NCBI GenBank assembly: GCA_030248135.1
Contig: JASANC010001512.1
Location: 40,697 to 104,696, forward strand
Direction: 5' to 3'
Source of the DNA: Theristus sp. LFF4_11
Lineage: Eukaryota > Nematoda > Chromadorea > Monhysterida > Xyalidae
Length of the DNA: 64,000 nt
Shown: one piece after another, positions 1-12,515 of the stretch
Layout of the letters: every line of letters starts with the position of its first letter
Numbering within the stretch: the stretch's first letter is position 1
Program-made: the position numbers and the translations under genes
Notes under the pieces: model-generated
The model's database searches: none
The model's input: the letters and a program-made list of their open reading frames with translations, nothing else
Told to the model about the DNA's origin: nothing

Positions 1-71
1 TGATCTTCTATAATTTCGAGGAGTTCGACCGTATCAACAGATGCGCATCGCCCGTGTTTGTTTCTGTCCAG

Positions 72-3000
72 CAACCTGCCGATCCAGGCGAATCGCTTCC
101 GGCGCATCTCCTCCGCCACCTCGATGGGCATGTTCGCCGACCGTCGTTCGTTGTACACGATCGAGTCGCAGTCGCCTTCGTGCTCGCTGCACTCGGCGCT
201 CGAGGACTCCGTCTACGAGTGGTTCCGCGACGCCGAGAGCGGCATGTTCGACGTGGCCAAGTTCGTTCAGGTAGATCGCTCTGTGGTTTTAAGGTCCATC
301 AGATTGAATATGCGCGCATTAGGTAAACAGTTGCATGCATGCGTGACGCGGCAATTCAAAATCGGTGAAGTACAAATGTGCAAAACGTTTTCTATTATGT
401 CGAGCGGTTCTGTGCTTCACCAGTGATTCTCTGGCAATTTTCCTTTGCAGGCGCTAAACGAGTCCGGCATTCGCGCGACCGACCCGCGCCTGAAGGAAGT
501 GCTGCACAAACTGCAGGAACTCGGTCACGGCAATCTGATTTCGGCCAAGTTCGACATTGGCGGTGATTCGTCAGCCACCATCATCAGCGAACCGAAGCCG
601 GCGTTCAAGAACATTCATCTTGATCGCGATCAGTTCAAAAAGTTGGATACACCGTATCTAAATATTGAAGTTCTAATAATTCTTGTTCAAAACTATTGCA
701 AAAACGAACTTTTTAAGAGCGATTATGAACTGTATGGTTCTCGTAACGAAGGCTCTGCACAAACAATTTGTGATCAGTGATTGGCCGGATTTCTCGAGTC
801 ACCTGAACGAAGTCTACGAAGCGGTTAGACACGTGAAAGGTGGTCAGGTAACCAGAAAAAAAACCACGACACTGGTGATTTTCAAAATCGCCAGATTGTT
901 TATCTGTTGAAATGGTCGGTTTCATTTCAAATGTCTCTGATGAACTGCAAACGTCTGTTGCAATGCAGAACGCACAATACATTCCGGAATTGGCACGAAT
1001 GGATCCGAATTACTTTGGCGTCGCCGTTTGCTCGGTCGATGGACAACGGTTGGATTGAGACGTTATTTACGAAAACCATTTGTTCAATTGAATTGTCCAA
1101 GTTTTCGCAAAAAAAGTGAAACAGAATTTCGCTCGGCGACACCCGCGTGCCGTTTTGCATTCAGTCGATCAGCAAAGCATTTACGTATGCAATCAACCTG
1201 AACGACCTCGGGCCTGCAAACGTGCACGAACACATCGGCACCGAGCCGTCGGGGCGACTGTTCAATGAAATTTGTCTCGACAGAGAAAGTTAGGAGCACA
1301 ACAGTTTTTATGTCGCACGTTTCGGATTCTTGCTTGCTGCGAGATTCTATTCTGAATGCGAGAATTTTTCAAATACCCTGCAATGTACGTTGTTCTTCAG
1401 ATCATTTTTACATTTTCCTTGTCAGACAAACCTCACAATCCAATGATCAATGCTGGTGCAATCGTGTGCGCCTCACTTGTGAAAAAAGACCTTGACGCTG
1501 CAGATCGATATAACTTTGTGAGTTTCTAAATAATAATTTTGATTTATTTGTGTTTTTACATCAATTTCTGACAGATCTACGAGCAATACAAACGACTTTG
1601 CGGTCATGAATTCGTCGGATTCAGCACGGCGACGTAAGTAGTTGCGAAATAAAAGTTTATTGATGCGAATTATATGATTGAAAACTTTTTTTTTCAATTT
1701 CCCAATTTTTCAATTTCAATTTTTTAATTTTCAGTTTTCTTTCGGAACGAGATTCTGCCGATCGAAACTACGCGCTCGCATTTTATCTTCGAGAGAATGG
1801 GGTGAGTTCAACACTGATATTCATTCAATGAATTTTCTCAAACGTGTTTCAATTCGTTTCAACCGTTGTTCCGGTATGCATAGAACCTCGACAGCACTGA
1901 TGACATTCGCAACGTGCTGGAGTTTTACTTTCAAATGTGCTCGATGCAAGTGACGGCCGACTCGCTTTCAGTCATGGCGGCCACCTTAGCGAACGGCGGG
2001 ATCTGTCCAATCACTGGCGAATACGTGCTCAGCAGCGAAGCTTGCAGGTCTACTGTGTTGCATTTGTGTGCTGATCTGGCTTTTTTTCACAAAATTCTCG
2101 CAAAGAAACAAATTTTCCCATTCTCACAGAGGATTGTTTCATATTGCGTTCGTTTTCGTTTTACGGCGAATTTTCAGGCACACCTTGTCATTGATGCATT
2201 CGTGTGGCATGTACGACTATTCGGGAATGTTTGCATTTAAAGTTAGTCTGCTTTGCGTTTTATGGATGGAACAACACCAGTAAATTGACAGATTTTTCAC
2301 CTAAATCAACGCAGGTTGGTCTGCCCGCCAAATCTGGCGTCGGTGGTGGAATCATGGTGGTCGTTCCAAACGTTTGTGGGTTTTGCACGTTTTCGCCTCC
2401 GTTGGATAACTGCGGCAATTCAGTGCGCGGTGTACGATTCTTCGAGGTAGACTTGTTTGTTTGTTTCTTGCGCGCAGACTTCGGTTGCTATTCTACGAAG
2501 AATTCCAGTGAGGCCATCTCAGGCTATGGGATTGAACTGAAGTTTTGTTGCGGCAATAGAAATGAACTACAATCTCGTTGTTGTGACCGGAGCGTTCTGC
2601 CACACCGAGAAACGAAACAACACACAGACACAAAGTGTGTTATAAGACAGTTTCGTGGCCTGGTTGTGGTAGCGCGTTAGACTTTTGTCCGTGCGTTCGG
2701 GGGATCGAGCCCCGCCGAATAAAATGCGTTTTCAAATCGAACCATTATTTCCATGAACGTCCTTTCAAAACAGATGCTAGTGGAGAAGTTCAACTTTCAC
2801 AATTTCGACATGCTCGACTCGACGACCAACAAGATCAACCCGTGCGTGATCGCGGGACCAACGTGTGACCGACCACAGCACGCCACCACGGCGGCGCACC
2901 TCACCAGCAACGTGCTGTTCGCGGTCAAGGAGGGCAACCTGCCGCAGCTACGCGCGTTCGTCCGTTGTGCTTTTCGTTTTACATTGCTTTTCTTTTAAAT

Positions 3001-3758
3001 GTGTTCCATTGGAATTCTTTGGTTTCATCTTGTCTCTCTCGTGAAAACATCTGCGTCATCGCTGCTGTATGGGACTCCGCGTCACACGTGTGCTGTTCAC
3101 ACTGTTGCATCGGAGTTTGCTGGTTTTCGCAAAATAAAATGGATGGATGGATGAACTCTAGTGCTTTTTTTAAGTTGAATATGTACAAGTGATCCTGAAT
3201 GCTCTCGGGAAAGCCAAACACCACTCGTCACAAGACCAGATGGAGAGTCGAATCTTAAAATTTACTTTCAAAGTTTTGCATTACAGCTACGCAGTTCGTG
3301 GCACCGACCTGAATGAGCCCGACTATGACGGGCGCACAGCGCTGCATGTGGCTGCCAGTGAAGGACACACGAACATTGTCAAGTTTCTACTGGAGCGATG
3401 CAAAGTGTTTGTCAACCCGGTCGATAGGTATTGCGACATGACACCACTTTTAGTTTTTGATTTTAATATTTTTATTCACAAGATTTTCGTTCTCAGTTTA
3501 TCTAATTTTAATTTTTTTTTTAAATATTCAATCCTCAGATGGGGCCACATTCCGCTGAATGACGCTGTTCATTTCAACCACGTTGAGTGCGCCCGACTGT
3601 TGAGCAATGCTGAGCACAATCTGAAAACTTCGGAGAACTCGAAAAACGCAGAATCTGACGTCTCCATCATCAGAAACCGTTTTGAATTGCAGAACTTTAG
3701 TCCGAATACCATGCGCGCAACACCGGACGGCTATTTGCCGCATGACTTTTACATTTAG
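72..3758 (+). CDS. GLS: Glutaminase, kidney type, with ankyrin repeats (copy A, 5' end uncertain)
   Basis: Hydrolyses glutamine to glutamate and ammonia; metazoan relatives are mitochondrial. Exons read as about 72-270, 451-641, 718-847, 969-1048, 1125-1288, 1426-1517, 1575-1633, 1735-1801, 1884-2047, 2178-2241, 2315-2446, 2774-2955, 3287-3427 and 3539-3758, with consistent phases. The N-terminal helical region has TDPRLKE. The beta-lactamase-fold domain holds the catalytic pair in FCIQSISK (Ser codon 1165, Lys codon 1174). Other substrate residues are present: QYIPELA Tyr, [11 protein letters not shown]sn, SERDSADRN Glu and Asn, GMYDYSG Tyr, SGVGGG Val. Ankyrin repeats follow from about 3300. 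I see nothing missing for activity. The first exon may continue beyond the window: a possible acceptor lies at 70-71, and an in-frame ATG is at 122. Family assignment is firm; the start is not. Confidence 0.93.
2655..2720 (+). mobile_element. tRNA-like SINE head in intron 11 of glutaminase A
   Basis: A tRNA-like stretch with an A-box-like TGGTTGTGGTAG and a B-box/T-arm-like GGGGGATCGAGCCCC. It lies inside the 2447-2773 intron. The same head, followed by a longer body, occurs in reverse at 35449-35624. It lacks a clean acceptor stem, so I call it a SINE head and not a tRNA gene. Confidence 0.5.
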
Positions 3759-3787
3759 ATTGTTTTTGGTACTGTTTTTGTTTTTTG

Positions 3788-3793
3788 AATAAA
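3788..3793 (+). promoter_or_regulatory. Polyadenylation signal of glutaminase A
   Basis: AATAAA 30 bases after the TAG stop codon, followed by T-rich sequence; the expected place for 3'-end formation. Confidence 0.6.
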
Positions 3794-4775
3794 CTTGTTT
3801 TTTAATTTTGACTTCTGTAAAGCTGTTGTTTTATTGTACGCATTTTGTGTTAAATTTGGTTATGCTTCATGGCACTTATCTTGCATGTATCAATTTGTGT
3901 ACCATACGTTGGGGCTGGGGACAACCGGAAAATGTACACCTACTTGTGAAACTCAGACCAAAACCTGCAAGCGCAGTTTGCTGCACAACTGTTTTTCAAT
4001 TAACATCATTAGCGCAAAAGGAAATTTTCACGTCAACTTTGTTCAAATGCCAATGCAGTTTTTGCTAAAGTATCATGTGGAAACGATATTCTCTAAAAGA
4101 TGAACTGGAAAAAGCGTGTGATCTGCAAGTTTTTATACCATTTTGCATTTTTGACCACGCGTGTTTGTTTGCAATTGATTACACTCTTTCAGGCAAGTTT
4201 CTGAAACGGTTTGACTGTGTGAAACCTTGACAATTTAATAAAACGCTTATTTCACCTTTCTGTTTTGCATCTATTTTCATTTATCATCTATTGGATGATC
4301 ATTTAATACATAATCGTCCGACAGTCAAAATTATTCGAATCTCAAAACTCTATAAACAATAACGGTAGTGGCATTTTGCTGCTAGGGCAAGATGACCAGG
4401 TGAATCTAGCATTTGTTTTTTGCTTGGTTTAAATAAAAATCGTAAACTAAGTGGAAAAAACTATAAACTTCAAAACAAACGCAATTGCAGCAAAACCAAG
4501 GAATTGGACATGTCTATGAACGGTGCTGTGTTGAAATTGGTGGATGATAAAGGAAGCGCAAAACCTGTTGAACTGGTTGGTTACTGTTCTTAAATAATGA
4601 GAACTAATCAAATTTCTTAACTATTTTACCGAGAATACGGACGGAATAAGAAACGTGATTGCGCAAAAAGAAGTGCCGTTAAAATTTTACAGACCTAAAT
4701 AACGTGGTTTAGTCTTACCGCTTTCCAACAGCTTTTCCATGTGTGCTTAGTCATTATTTTAAGAAAATACAAACT
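3794..4775. other. Intergenic stretch between the two glutaminases, with a possible small exon
   Basis: Mostly AT-rich with no clear gene. An acceptor-like TTGCAG near 4490 is followed by a short reading frame that starts with ATG at 4510 and runs 22 codons to a donor-like GTTGGT at 4576. It could be an alternative first exon of copy B, but its phase does not join directly to the exon at 4776. Confidence 0.3.
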
Positions 4776-5902
4776 ATGGTTGTGAAACAACAGAAAAAGA
4801 AACGTTCCCAACAGCCAGAAGACGACGATACAGCCGAAAACGAAAAAACGGTTTATGATCGCATTTTCGAAGCGTACTACGACAAAAATGTGGGCTTCGA
4901 AATTCAGGCGTTTCTCGACGTACGTTTCACGAATTTACAAAAACTTAAAACATCTGCAAATAGGTACCGTTTATGTTTGGTTACGTATCCGCAAGCAAAC
5001 GCTGTCGTCATATGTAGCTAGTATCATAATGATTTCTCAGAAAAAGATTTTTCAAAACAATCAAAAGCGGCGATAACTGATGCTTTTGCTCTTTTCAGAC
5101 AATCAAATTCAACGGTTTTCGACTGCGCGATCCTCGACTGCATTCACTGACGCATTATTTAACTCAAGTGCTGAAACGACAGCGCCGAGCTGCAAAATCA
5201 GACGACCCACGCAAAAATGGCGTCACGAAAGAAGAGTTACACAGGTGATTTTGATTTTAGCTTGTTTGCGATGATTTTTTGCTGTTCATTGTCATGCTCC
5301 CAGTCATGCTGTTTTGCAATGTAGAAACGTTCAAAGCGTCCCGATCGGCTTGTTGCGCAAGATTCTGCAAGGCCAATGCGTCGTGAAACGTTGGAATCTG
5401 TTTACGCAACGAATCGATGCCATCTACGATCTCTGCAAATCGGTCGATGGTGGAGAAGTAAACTTTTCCGCGGTTTTTTTGTGTTTTGAAACATTGAGTA
5501 TTTTATGTGCCATAACTTCTAGCTTAAGTCAAATTGCCTTTGATATATTTTCTACGCGATATACAGGTCACAAAAACCAATCAAGAGTTTGCGAAACAAG
5601 ACCCGGATCTGTTCGGCATATCAGTTTGTTCTATCGATGGTCAACGGTAATTGTTTAAATGCTACTAAATTAGAAAAAACAAAAAAGATCGAAACCATAA
5701 CTTAGGAAAAACTGGGGCGACGCATGCGAACGATTCTGCATTCACTCGATCAGCAAAGCATTTACGTATGCGATCAATTTGACCGATCTGGGATCGGAGA
5801 CCGTCCACCAACACATCGGCATGGAGCCCTCTGGGCGAACGTTCGATGAAATCTGTTTGGACAAAAATGGTGACGATTTTGTTCGATTTTATTTCTCGTT
5901 CA

Positions 5903-5934
<32 letters not shown>

Positions 5935-8539
5935 CAGTTACACGCTAAAGAACGAACTGAAAATGTGGCACTGGCACGTGTCGTTCAATGTAACGTGTAG
6001 GTCACTTGGTAAGGGCAGACCATGATTTTTAGCCTCGCTGGCAAACGGTCAGAATGGTTTTATCAGTGATTGTTGCGTCTGCAAGAAATACAAACAGTCC
6101 GCGCCATCCCATACAGCGCAAAATTTGAAATGGTTTTTATCGAGTGGCGTTGACGGATTCACTCCAATGTACAGTATTTTTCTACACAAGGCATGCCGCA
6201 CAACCCGCTGATCAACACTGGAGCCATCATCTGCGCGTCATTGGTTAAACCACATCTGTACATCGCAGATCGGTTCAATTTTGTAAGTGACTGATTCTAG
6301 CTAGCCGTACTGAAAACAGAATAACTTTGTTATTGGTTTCAGATCACAGAACAATTCTCGAAGTTAGCCGGCGGAGAATACGTCGGCTTCAATCAAGCAG
6401 CGTGCGTTGATCAGTCTTTTAGCAATACAGCCTCTGTACCTTCTTGATAAAAAAAAATTATTTCAGATTTTTGGCTGGACGAGAGAACGCCGATCGAAAC
6501 TACGCGCTCGCTTATTACATGCGCGAAAACAAAGTCAATTCCTTTTTCTAAACTCAAAGTTTTCCATTGCAAGTTTCATTCAAAAAATGTGTGAACAAAG
6601 CCGCAAAAGTGCCTGCTTGTTAGCGCCGTCCTCCGCCTGTCCTGTCATTTTCAAACGACAACTCATTTTGGTGTTGTAGAACTTCAAAGAAGACGCCGAC
6701 ATTCGATCAGCGCTCGAGTTCTACGTGCAGCTGTGCAGCATCGAGGTCACTTGTGAATCGCTGGCCGTGATGGCAGCGACCTTGGCCAATGGAGGACGTT
6801 GCCCATTGACAGGTGTTATCAATTGTTTAGGTTCTGCCACTCAATGGATGTGCTGACGCGAAAGGAAACTCGTTTCAATTCAAGTCGCAATTCAAATTCA
6901 CCTATGTACCTCGGTCGTGTTCAGCGGACTCAGGCCACTTTGCCAAATTTGAATTCCCGCGTCATGCATGAAACTGTTTTACCTATCTATGCGCGCATTC
7001 AGTCTCAGAACCAAAATAAAGGATTATACATTGTAGTGACAAAACAATTGTTATCACGCTTATAAAAACGCATATACTGTACAATTGTAACCACAGCCAG
7101 AGAGAATAGCGCATGCCAGTGTGTTTGCGTGCTGGTGAATGATAGTGAAACGTCGACCGACTATTCACAAAATATATGCACGACTTGCACGCAAACATTC
7201 GTCAAAGTGATGACCAATTTGTGACAAATGACCACTGTAGACGAGCAATGTCTGAGCAACGAGGCCTGCCGAAACACGCTGTCGTTGATGCATTCGTGCG
7301 GCATGTACGACTACTCGGGCATGTATGCGTTCAAAGTGGGCATTCCGTCGAAATCGGGCATATCGGGCGGCTTGATTGTGGTCGTGCCGAATGTTTGCGG
7401 ATTCGCGGTGTTCAGTCCAAACGTGAACAAAGAGTGCAACAGTGTGCGAGGCGTGAAGTTCTGCGAGGTGCGCCAGTAATTGGATCTTGTGTTTCTGCTT
7501 TCTGGTTGTGATTGATTTAGGCTGTTAAGTGCCTGTATGACTGTCGTCCACCAATTGTTTAACGCGTGCTTTGAAGGAACTCGTCAACACGTTCAACTTC
7601 CACAACTACGACAATCTTATGCACTCCGAACGGACCAAAATCGACCCGCGGCAATGCACGCAACAGCTGCGTTGGGACAAGACCACTGATCTGCTGTTCG
7701 CCGCGAAGGCTGGCGACCTGTCGGCGCTGCGCACGTTCGTTTGCCTTGATCGAAAAAGCAATAAAAATTCTCGACACTCTTGGCATATACAGTTTTAACA
7801 CGTTTTAACTCAATCTTGTGCTTGTGTCTCATACGGTCTTCGGCAGCGAATCCAAAAGTTTTCGGTGAAAACCAGTGTAGTTATCAGAGTAGAGAGCTAC
7901 ACTTCATTGATACTGCACAGATTCTGGCGTCACGGCGTCGACATGGACGCTGCAGACTACGACGGTCGCACGGCGTTGCACATCGCCGCCTCGGAGGGGC
8001 ACACGGAGCTGGTGCGCTTCCTGGTGCGTACGTGCAACGCGAACATCGCTGCCGTTGATCGGTGGGTGGAAGTCACTTCACGGGGAGATCCGAGATCATC
8101 AGACTTACATTCAGGGCCTAATTTTAAGTTCACCTGTCCCACCCAACGCAAGAAAGATTAATACTTTGAAAATACATACGAAGCAAACATTTAAACAGAA
8201 AACACGAGCTAAGCCAAAATGAGGAAAGTATACGCAATTTCGGTGGTTGTAACTGTTGCACATTTGCTTTTCTGAAGGACTTACTGAATCTGAAGTGAAC
8301 TAAACTGAAAGCAAATCTCTTTTGTACGCAGGTGTAAAAGTTGTAAACTAGATTTATTGACATGCTGTCTGTTAAACTACTAAAAGAATCAGAACTGAAC
8401 ACAAAACACAACTTTTAGTTGGGGCAACACGCCCGTTGAAGATGCGCGATCGTTTGACCATCCAGATTGCGAACGAATCATGCTACGCATATTTTCGAAA
8501 AAGAGCGTATGGGCTCAACAGCCGACAGTCACCGAGTGA
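4776..8539 (+). CDS. Glutaminase-like paralogue with degenerate active site (copy B)
   Basis: Exons: 4776-4919, 5099-5244, 5325-5457, 5567-5646, 5706-5869, 6191-6282, 6343-6401, 6467-6533, 6680-6812, 7241-7467, 7577-7734, 7921-8061 and 8419-8539; 554 codons, all phases consistent. The N-terminus is Lys-rich and acidic ([15 protein letters not shown]). The glutaminase fold and two ankyrin repeats follow. Ser182 and Lys185, the catalytic pair, are kept in FCIHSISK. Other contacts known in human GLS are changed: Tyr249 is Thr145, Gln285 is His181, Glu381 is Gly277, Val484 is Ile380. Asn231, Asn284, Tyr310 and Tyr362 are kept. Exons of 80, 164, 92, 59, 67 and 141 nt match copy A, so this is a tandem duplicate. 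Reading frames are intact, so it is probably expressed but of weak or altered activity. An upstream first exon cannot be excluded. Confidence 0.9.
5906..5935. repeat. (CA)n microsatellite
   Basis: About 14 CA units in intron 5 of glutaminase copy B. Confidence 0.9.
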
Positions 8540-9045
8540 AGCTTCTTGCGGAAACAGAGCGAGTTTTTGAGTTTTGAGTTACATTTGAAATGCTTCCAGT
8601 TCCTTTTGTTTGCTATTTCAGACAATTTTGGTGGAGGGAATAATACATCTGTGAACATCATTGCCAACCGAAATAGCTTCTATAGTTCAGTTCATTATTG
8701 TTGTTACGCATTAGAGACAATAGCTGTCAAATTGAATCGTATTATTACTTTTCAATTTACACTGTCAAATGAAATTGTATGGCATGTTTAGCTCGAGCAA
8801 TTTAAACAAAAAAGACACACAAATTACATTCAAATCTTAAACACAAAGTTCACAAAATTACAAAAAATAATACCCATCATTTTGTTGTATATAACGTCTC
8901 ATCAATAGAAGTAATTTATAAAAAGTATGGCAAAAACAAACAATCTGTTTAAAAATTGGCGCAGTTTGGTGAACAGTCAAACACACAAAACTACGCCACA
9001 ACTAAGTCGAAAGGTGCAACAGACTGTTGCTGCAAGTGGTTTTTA
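8540..9045. other. Intergenic, no feature seen
   Basis: AT-rich spacer between the convergent 3' ends of glutaminase B (+) and IFT54 (-). No reading frame with splice signals or similarity was recognised. Confidence 0.6.
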
Positions 9046-12000
9046 CTACCTTGCCACCGTTTGAATGAATGAATCTAGTTGACTCTCATTTGCCAAAATT
9101 CTGCCGCGCGTTGCCGCAATTTCCTCTTGTGTCTGACGAATCTCGCTTTCCATTTCAATGATTTTCGCCTGAAATTCAACATTTCTGGTTAATTTCATGT
9201 CTAAACTTTAGTAACAGTTCCATCTCTTTTTTGCTAATGTAAACTCAAACCTTCAGTAATTCCGTGTGCGTGCTCTGCGTCGTGGCGCGCAGCTGTTGCA
9301 GCGTCTGCATGTTTGTCTTGTACTCATTTTTCCATGTTTCGTTCTCTTTCAACATGCTGTCGATGTCTTCCTGCAGTGGTTTTCATTCAGCATGTTCAGT
9401 ATCAAATTTTTAAGCTAAACGGAGAAGACAAAACTGAATAACATCAGTTGCAGTGCAGTGGTGAACAAAACTGCCCTTTGGTGCGCACCTGCATGTAATC
9501 GAGTAGTCGAGAGAGCGGATGCGTCAATCGCGTCAACCCCTGAACGCTGTTTTTGATCTTGTCCACTTCGGCCCGCGTCTTCTCGCGCTCCTTCTCGTCA
9601 AAAACCACCGTCGTCACCCGTTGCTGGTTGGAGTCCAATTGGCCGGCAGTTTCGTCTAATTCTTTTTTCGTTTCAAGAATCTTTCGCACCAGCCCGCCGT
9701 GTTCTTCAGCATCCAACTCAGCTGCGTCCGCACCACCCTCACCGAACCAGCCGCTGGCGCCAGCGTCGTGCGTCGCCGGTTGCTCTTCAACCACAAAATC
9801 GTCTGAAAAATACATCCGTTTGTTGTCAGTCTTTTCCGGTGATGTTCTTCAATGAATTGAAATTTCTTCGGTTCCATTAACCAAATGCAAACGCGGAGTA
9901 ATACGAACTAAAACCTGAAGGTATTATCTGGAAGACGGCAAATGAGCGGAGTGCATTCACGATGTCAGTAGAATGACGCAAGCAAAAGCACCAACCAGCA
10001 TCGGCATCTTCGTTCCGCGTGTCCGCAATCAGATTCGGAGCCGTTGGCGCGTTGCTCGGATCGAGCGCGGCAGCAGCTGCAGCAGTCGACGGCGGCTGCT
10101 CTGTCGACGCCACGGCAGTGTGCTCCTCTGGCGCCAATTCGCGACGTTTGATTCGTGGCGCACGCCGTGCCGCCGCAGTGCCCGGACGCTGACCCAGTGA
10201 TGTGCCCGGACGAGGGCCCGTCGATGTGCCTTACAAAAGAGACGTGACGTTTTCGTTTTAAGTTTGACTTGCGTTTCCCAAATATGCGAAAGATGAAAAC
10301 TTTACTACATCTAAAACGTCAACCTGGTCTGCCCATTGCGGTTCCCGGGCGCGGCGGCGACCGCGCCGGAATTGGCTGCTCTAAGTCAAGGTCATGTTCG
10401 TTGCTGATTGCTGCCGGCTCGGACGGCAACTGTGTCACGGGCTCGTGCAAGTCCGGCTCTGAAAATACGTAGAAGACACATCAAGTCATGAAAATCTGCA
10501 AATCATGCAAAATCAAAATCAGTTGTGAAAATACCGTCATGGACTTCGTCGTGTTGTTTTGGGGTTTCGAGGCCGCTATCTTCAGCGATGCTCGTTCGTT
10601 CTACGCTGAGTCTTCGCTGCTTTAATTCAGCGATCTCCGTTTCTTGGTTACTCAAATCGGCAGCGGCGATATCAGACCCGTTAATTTCAAGACGGTCAAC
10701 AACATTTTGATCCCCTTCACGATCAACAACAACGGAACCGTTCATGTGCTCGCTCTTGCGTTTTGATGATTTTTTCAAAGACGAATCATGTTTTTTCGTC
10801 TCCTTTTTGTCTTTCTCTCTATGTTTCTCCTTTTTCTCTTTTTTATCGTCATCTTTGTTTGATTTTTCTCGGTGTAGTTTTTTGTCCGATGATGTTTTGC
10901 TGGATGACTTGCTCTTTTTGTCATCTGATTCGTGTTTCTTTGACGATGGCGATTTTTTGTCGACCTCGTTTTTTGGTTTTTTCTCGCGCTCCTTACTTCG
11001 ATGATGAGATTTTTCCGCTGTTTTTTCTTTCGATTCGCGTTCAGTTGATTTGCTGCCGCTACGGCGTTTCGTTGTTTTGTCTGTTTTTGGCGCAGTCACT
11101 TTTTTGTCTTTAATGGTTGCTGGTTTGTCGAACGAGCGTTGACGTTCCGGTTCCAGTCCAGCTTCGATTGTTGTTGCAGTGTTCTTGATTGTTGCTGAGC
11201 TTCGACGATTTTCTTTGTTTGAACCAGCCGATGAGCTGGCACCGGTTGAACCGTCGTATTTTTCTCCGGCTGAAATGAAAATGAGATTAGTGAGACTGCC
11301 AAACAAAATTGTCTTAAAAACTCCAGTAACAATCATTCAAGGCGACAAAAGAGCGGAAAGCTGGAAAACGATCGGCAATCAAGTTACCCCACACGCACAG
11401 AATGGCCGAGTAAACTTTTTCAGTTCGCAAGGAACGCGCGAAAATTGAATGAAAGAAAAAGACATTCGGAAAGAAACCCAATTCTGTGTCAAATTTGACG
11501 TTGTTTTACGATTCGTGCTGTTATGTTGATTCTTTCTCCTTTGCCCATACGATTGGAAATTATTTTGGCATTCTTGAAAAAAAACAGCTTTTGGTTTGCG
11601 GTTAATCCCGTCTGGGTAGAGACTAGGACTGCCTTATTTATTCGGCCATACTGTAACTGTTAGTGTAGTTGTGTGGATGAATGATAACGGTTTTTCTAAT
11701 ATGAAATAACAGTTTTTTCTAATCTAATGAATGATAATATAAAGCCCAGAAGCGTCAGGAACAGCTTTTCTTGATATGATACTTACAAATGTTACCAATA
11801 TTACACAATATTATTTTGAAACAGTTCCTAAAGAAAGTCATCAGAATGAAACTCGTTACCCACCGTCAACTTTTGCGACGATCTCGGCACTGTTGATGTT
11901 GCGCGCGTTTCTGGCTACGCTGGCGAGCGTTTGCAGCAACTGGTTCGTCTTTTCAGCCTCCATGCCGGCGACCACCTTGGACGCTTTCAAGTCGTCGAAT

Positions 12001-12515
12001 TTTCGCTCTGCTCCGAATTCGAGCGCGTCGATCAGAGTTTGCACAAACTTCAGTTTCGCCTCTCTCGTTTTCAGTTTCTCGGCTTTGCTCAGTTCGTCGG
12101 GAAGTAGACCCTGGGTAGGTAGTTATGGTGAACATATCATTGCAACCAAAAGGGACAGATGTCATTTGAACACGAGAAGGTCACAGAAACGAGTGCGTTG
12201 CACGTTTCTGCTCGCCTGACCAATCAGCGCTAACTGTAGAAATCTGCACTTGATTTCGTGGAGTGCCACAAAACTGCGGACCCGTGGAGTTTGCAGTTGT
12301 TAGGATTGAAGAAAAATAAGAATCCTCTCCACCGTCTGTTATTCCACAATCCACATGCCATTTTTTACCTTGAATATGCCGCTGCGTCTCTGGGTTTCTG
12401 TGAACACATCATGGATGAACCGCAGAGGGGGCCGTTCGAGCAACTGGTCAGTGAGCGGGGGCTTGTCAATGACGCCCTCAAACGCCTTGCGTGTCGCGTT
12501 GCAGTAGGCAGACAT
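9046..12515 (-). CDS. TRAF3IP1: Intraflagellar transport protein 54 (TRAF3-interacting protein 1; DYF-11 in worms)
   Basis: IFT-B component needed for building cilia; it binds microtubules and other IFT proteins. Eight exons on the minus strand: 12369-12515, 11864-12110, 10535-11269, 10324-10458, 9996-10229, 9489-9802, 9251-9370 and 9046-9168; 684 codons. Residues 1-130 match the N-terminal calponin-homology-like domain (KPPLTDQLLERPPLRFIHDV; ERTNELL-like AEKTNQLLQ). Residues about 135-375 form a highly basic Lys/Ser/Glu linker. Residues about 415-450 carry RPGT repeats ending in RAPRIKRREL. The C-terminal 185 residues are the conserved coiled coil (DDFVVEEQP, LVRKILETKKE, LLDYMQEDIDSM). It ends at TAG 9046. 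Domain order and motifs match the family throughout. In worms the gene serves ciliated sensory neurons; an X-box was not located. Confidence 0.93.
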
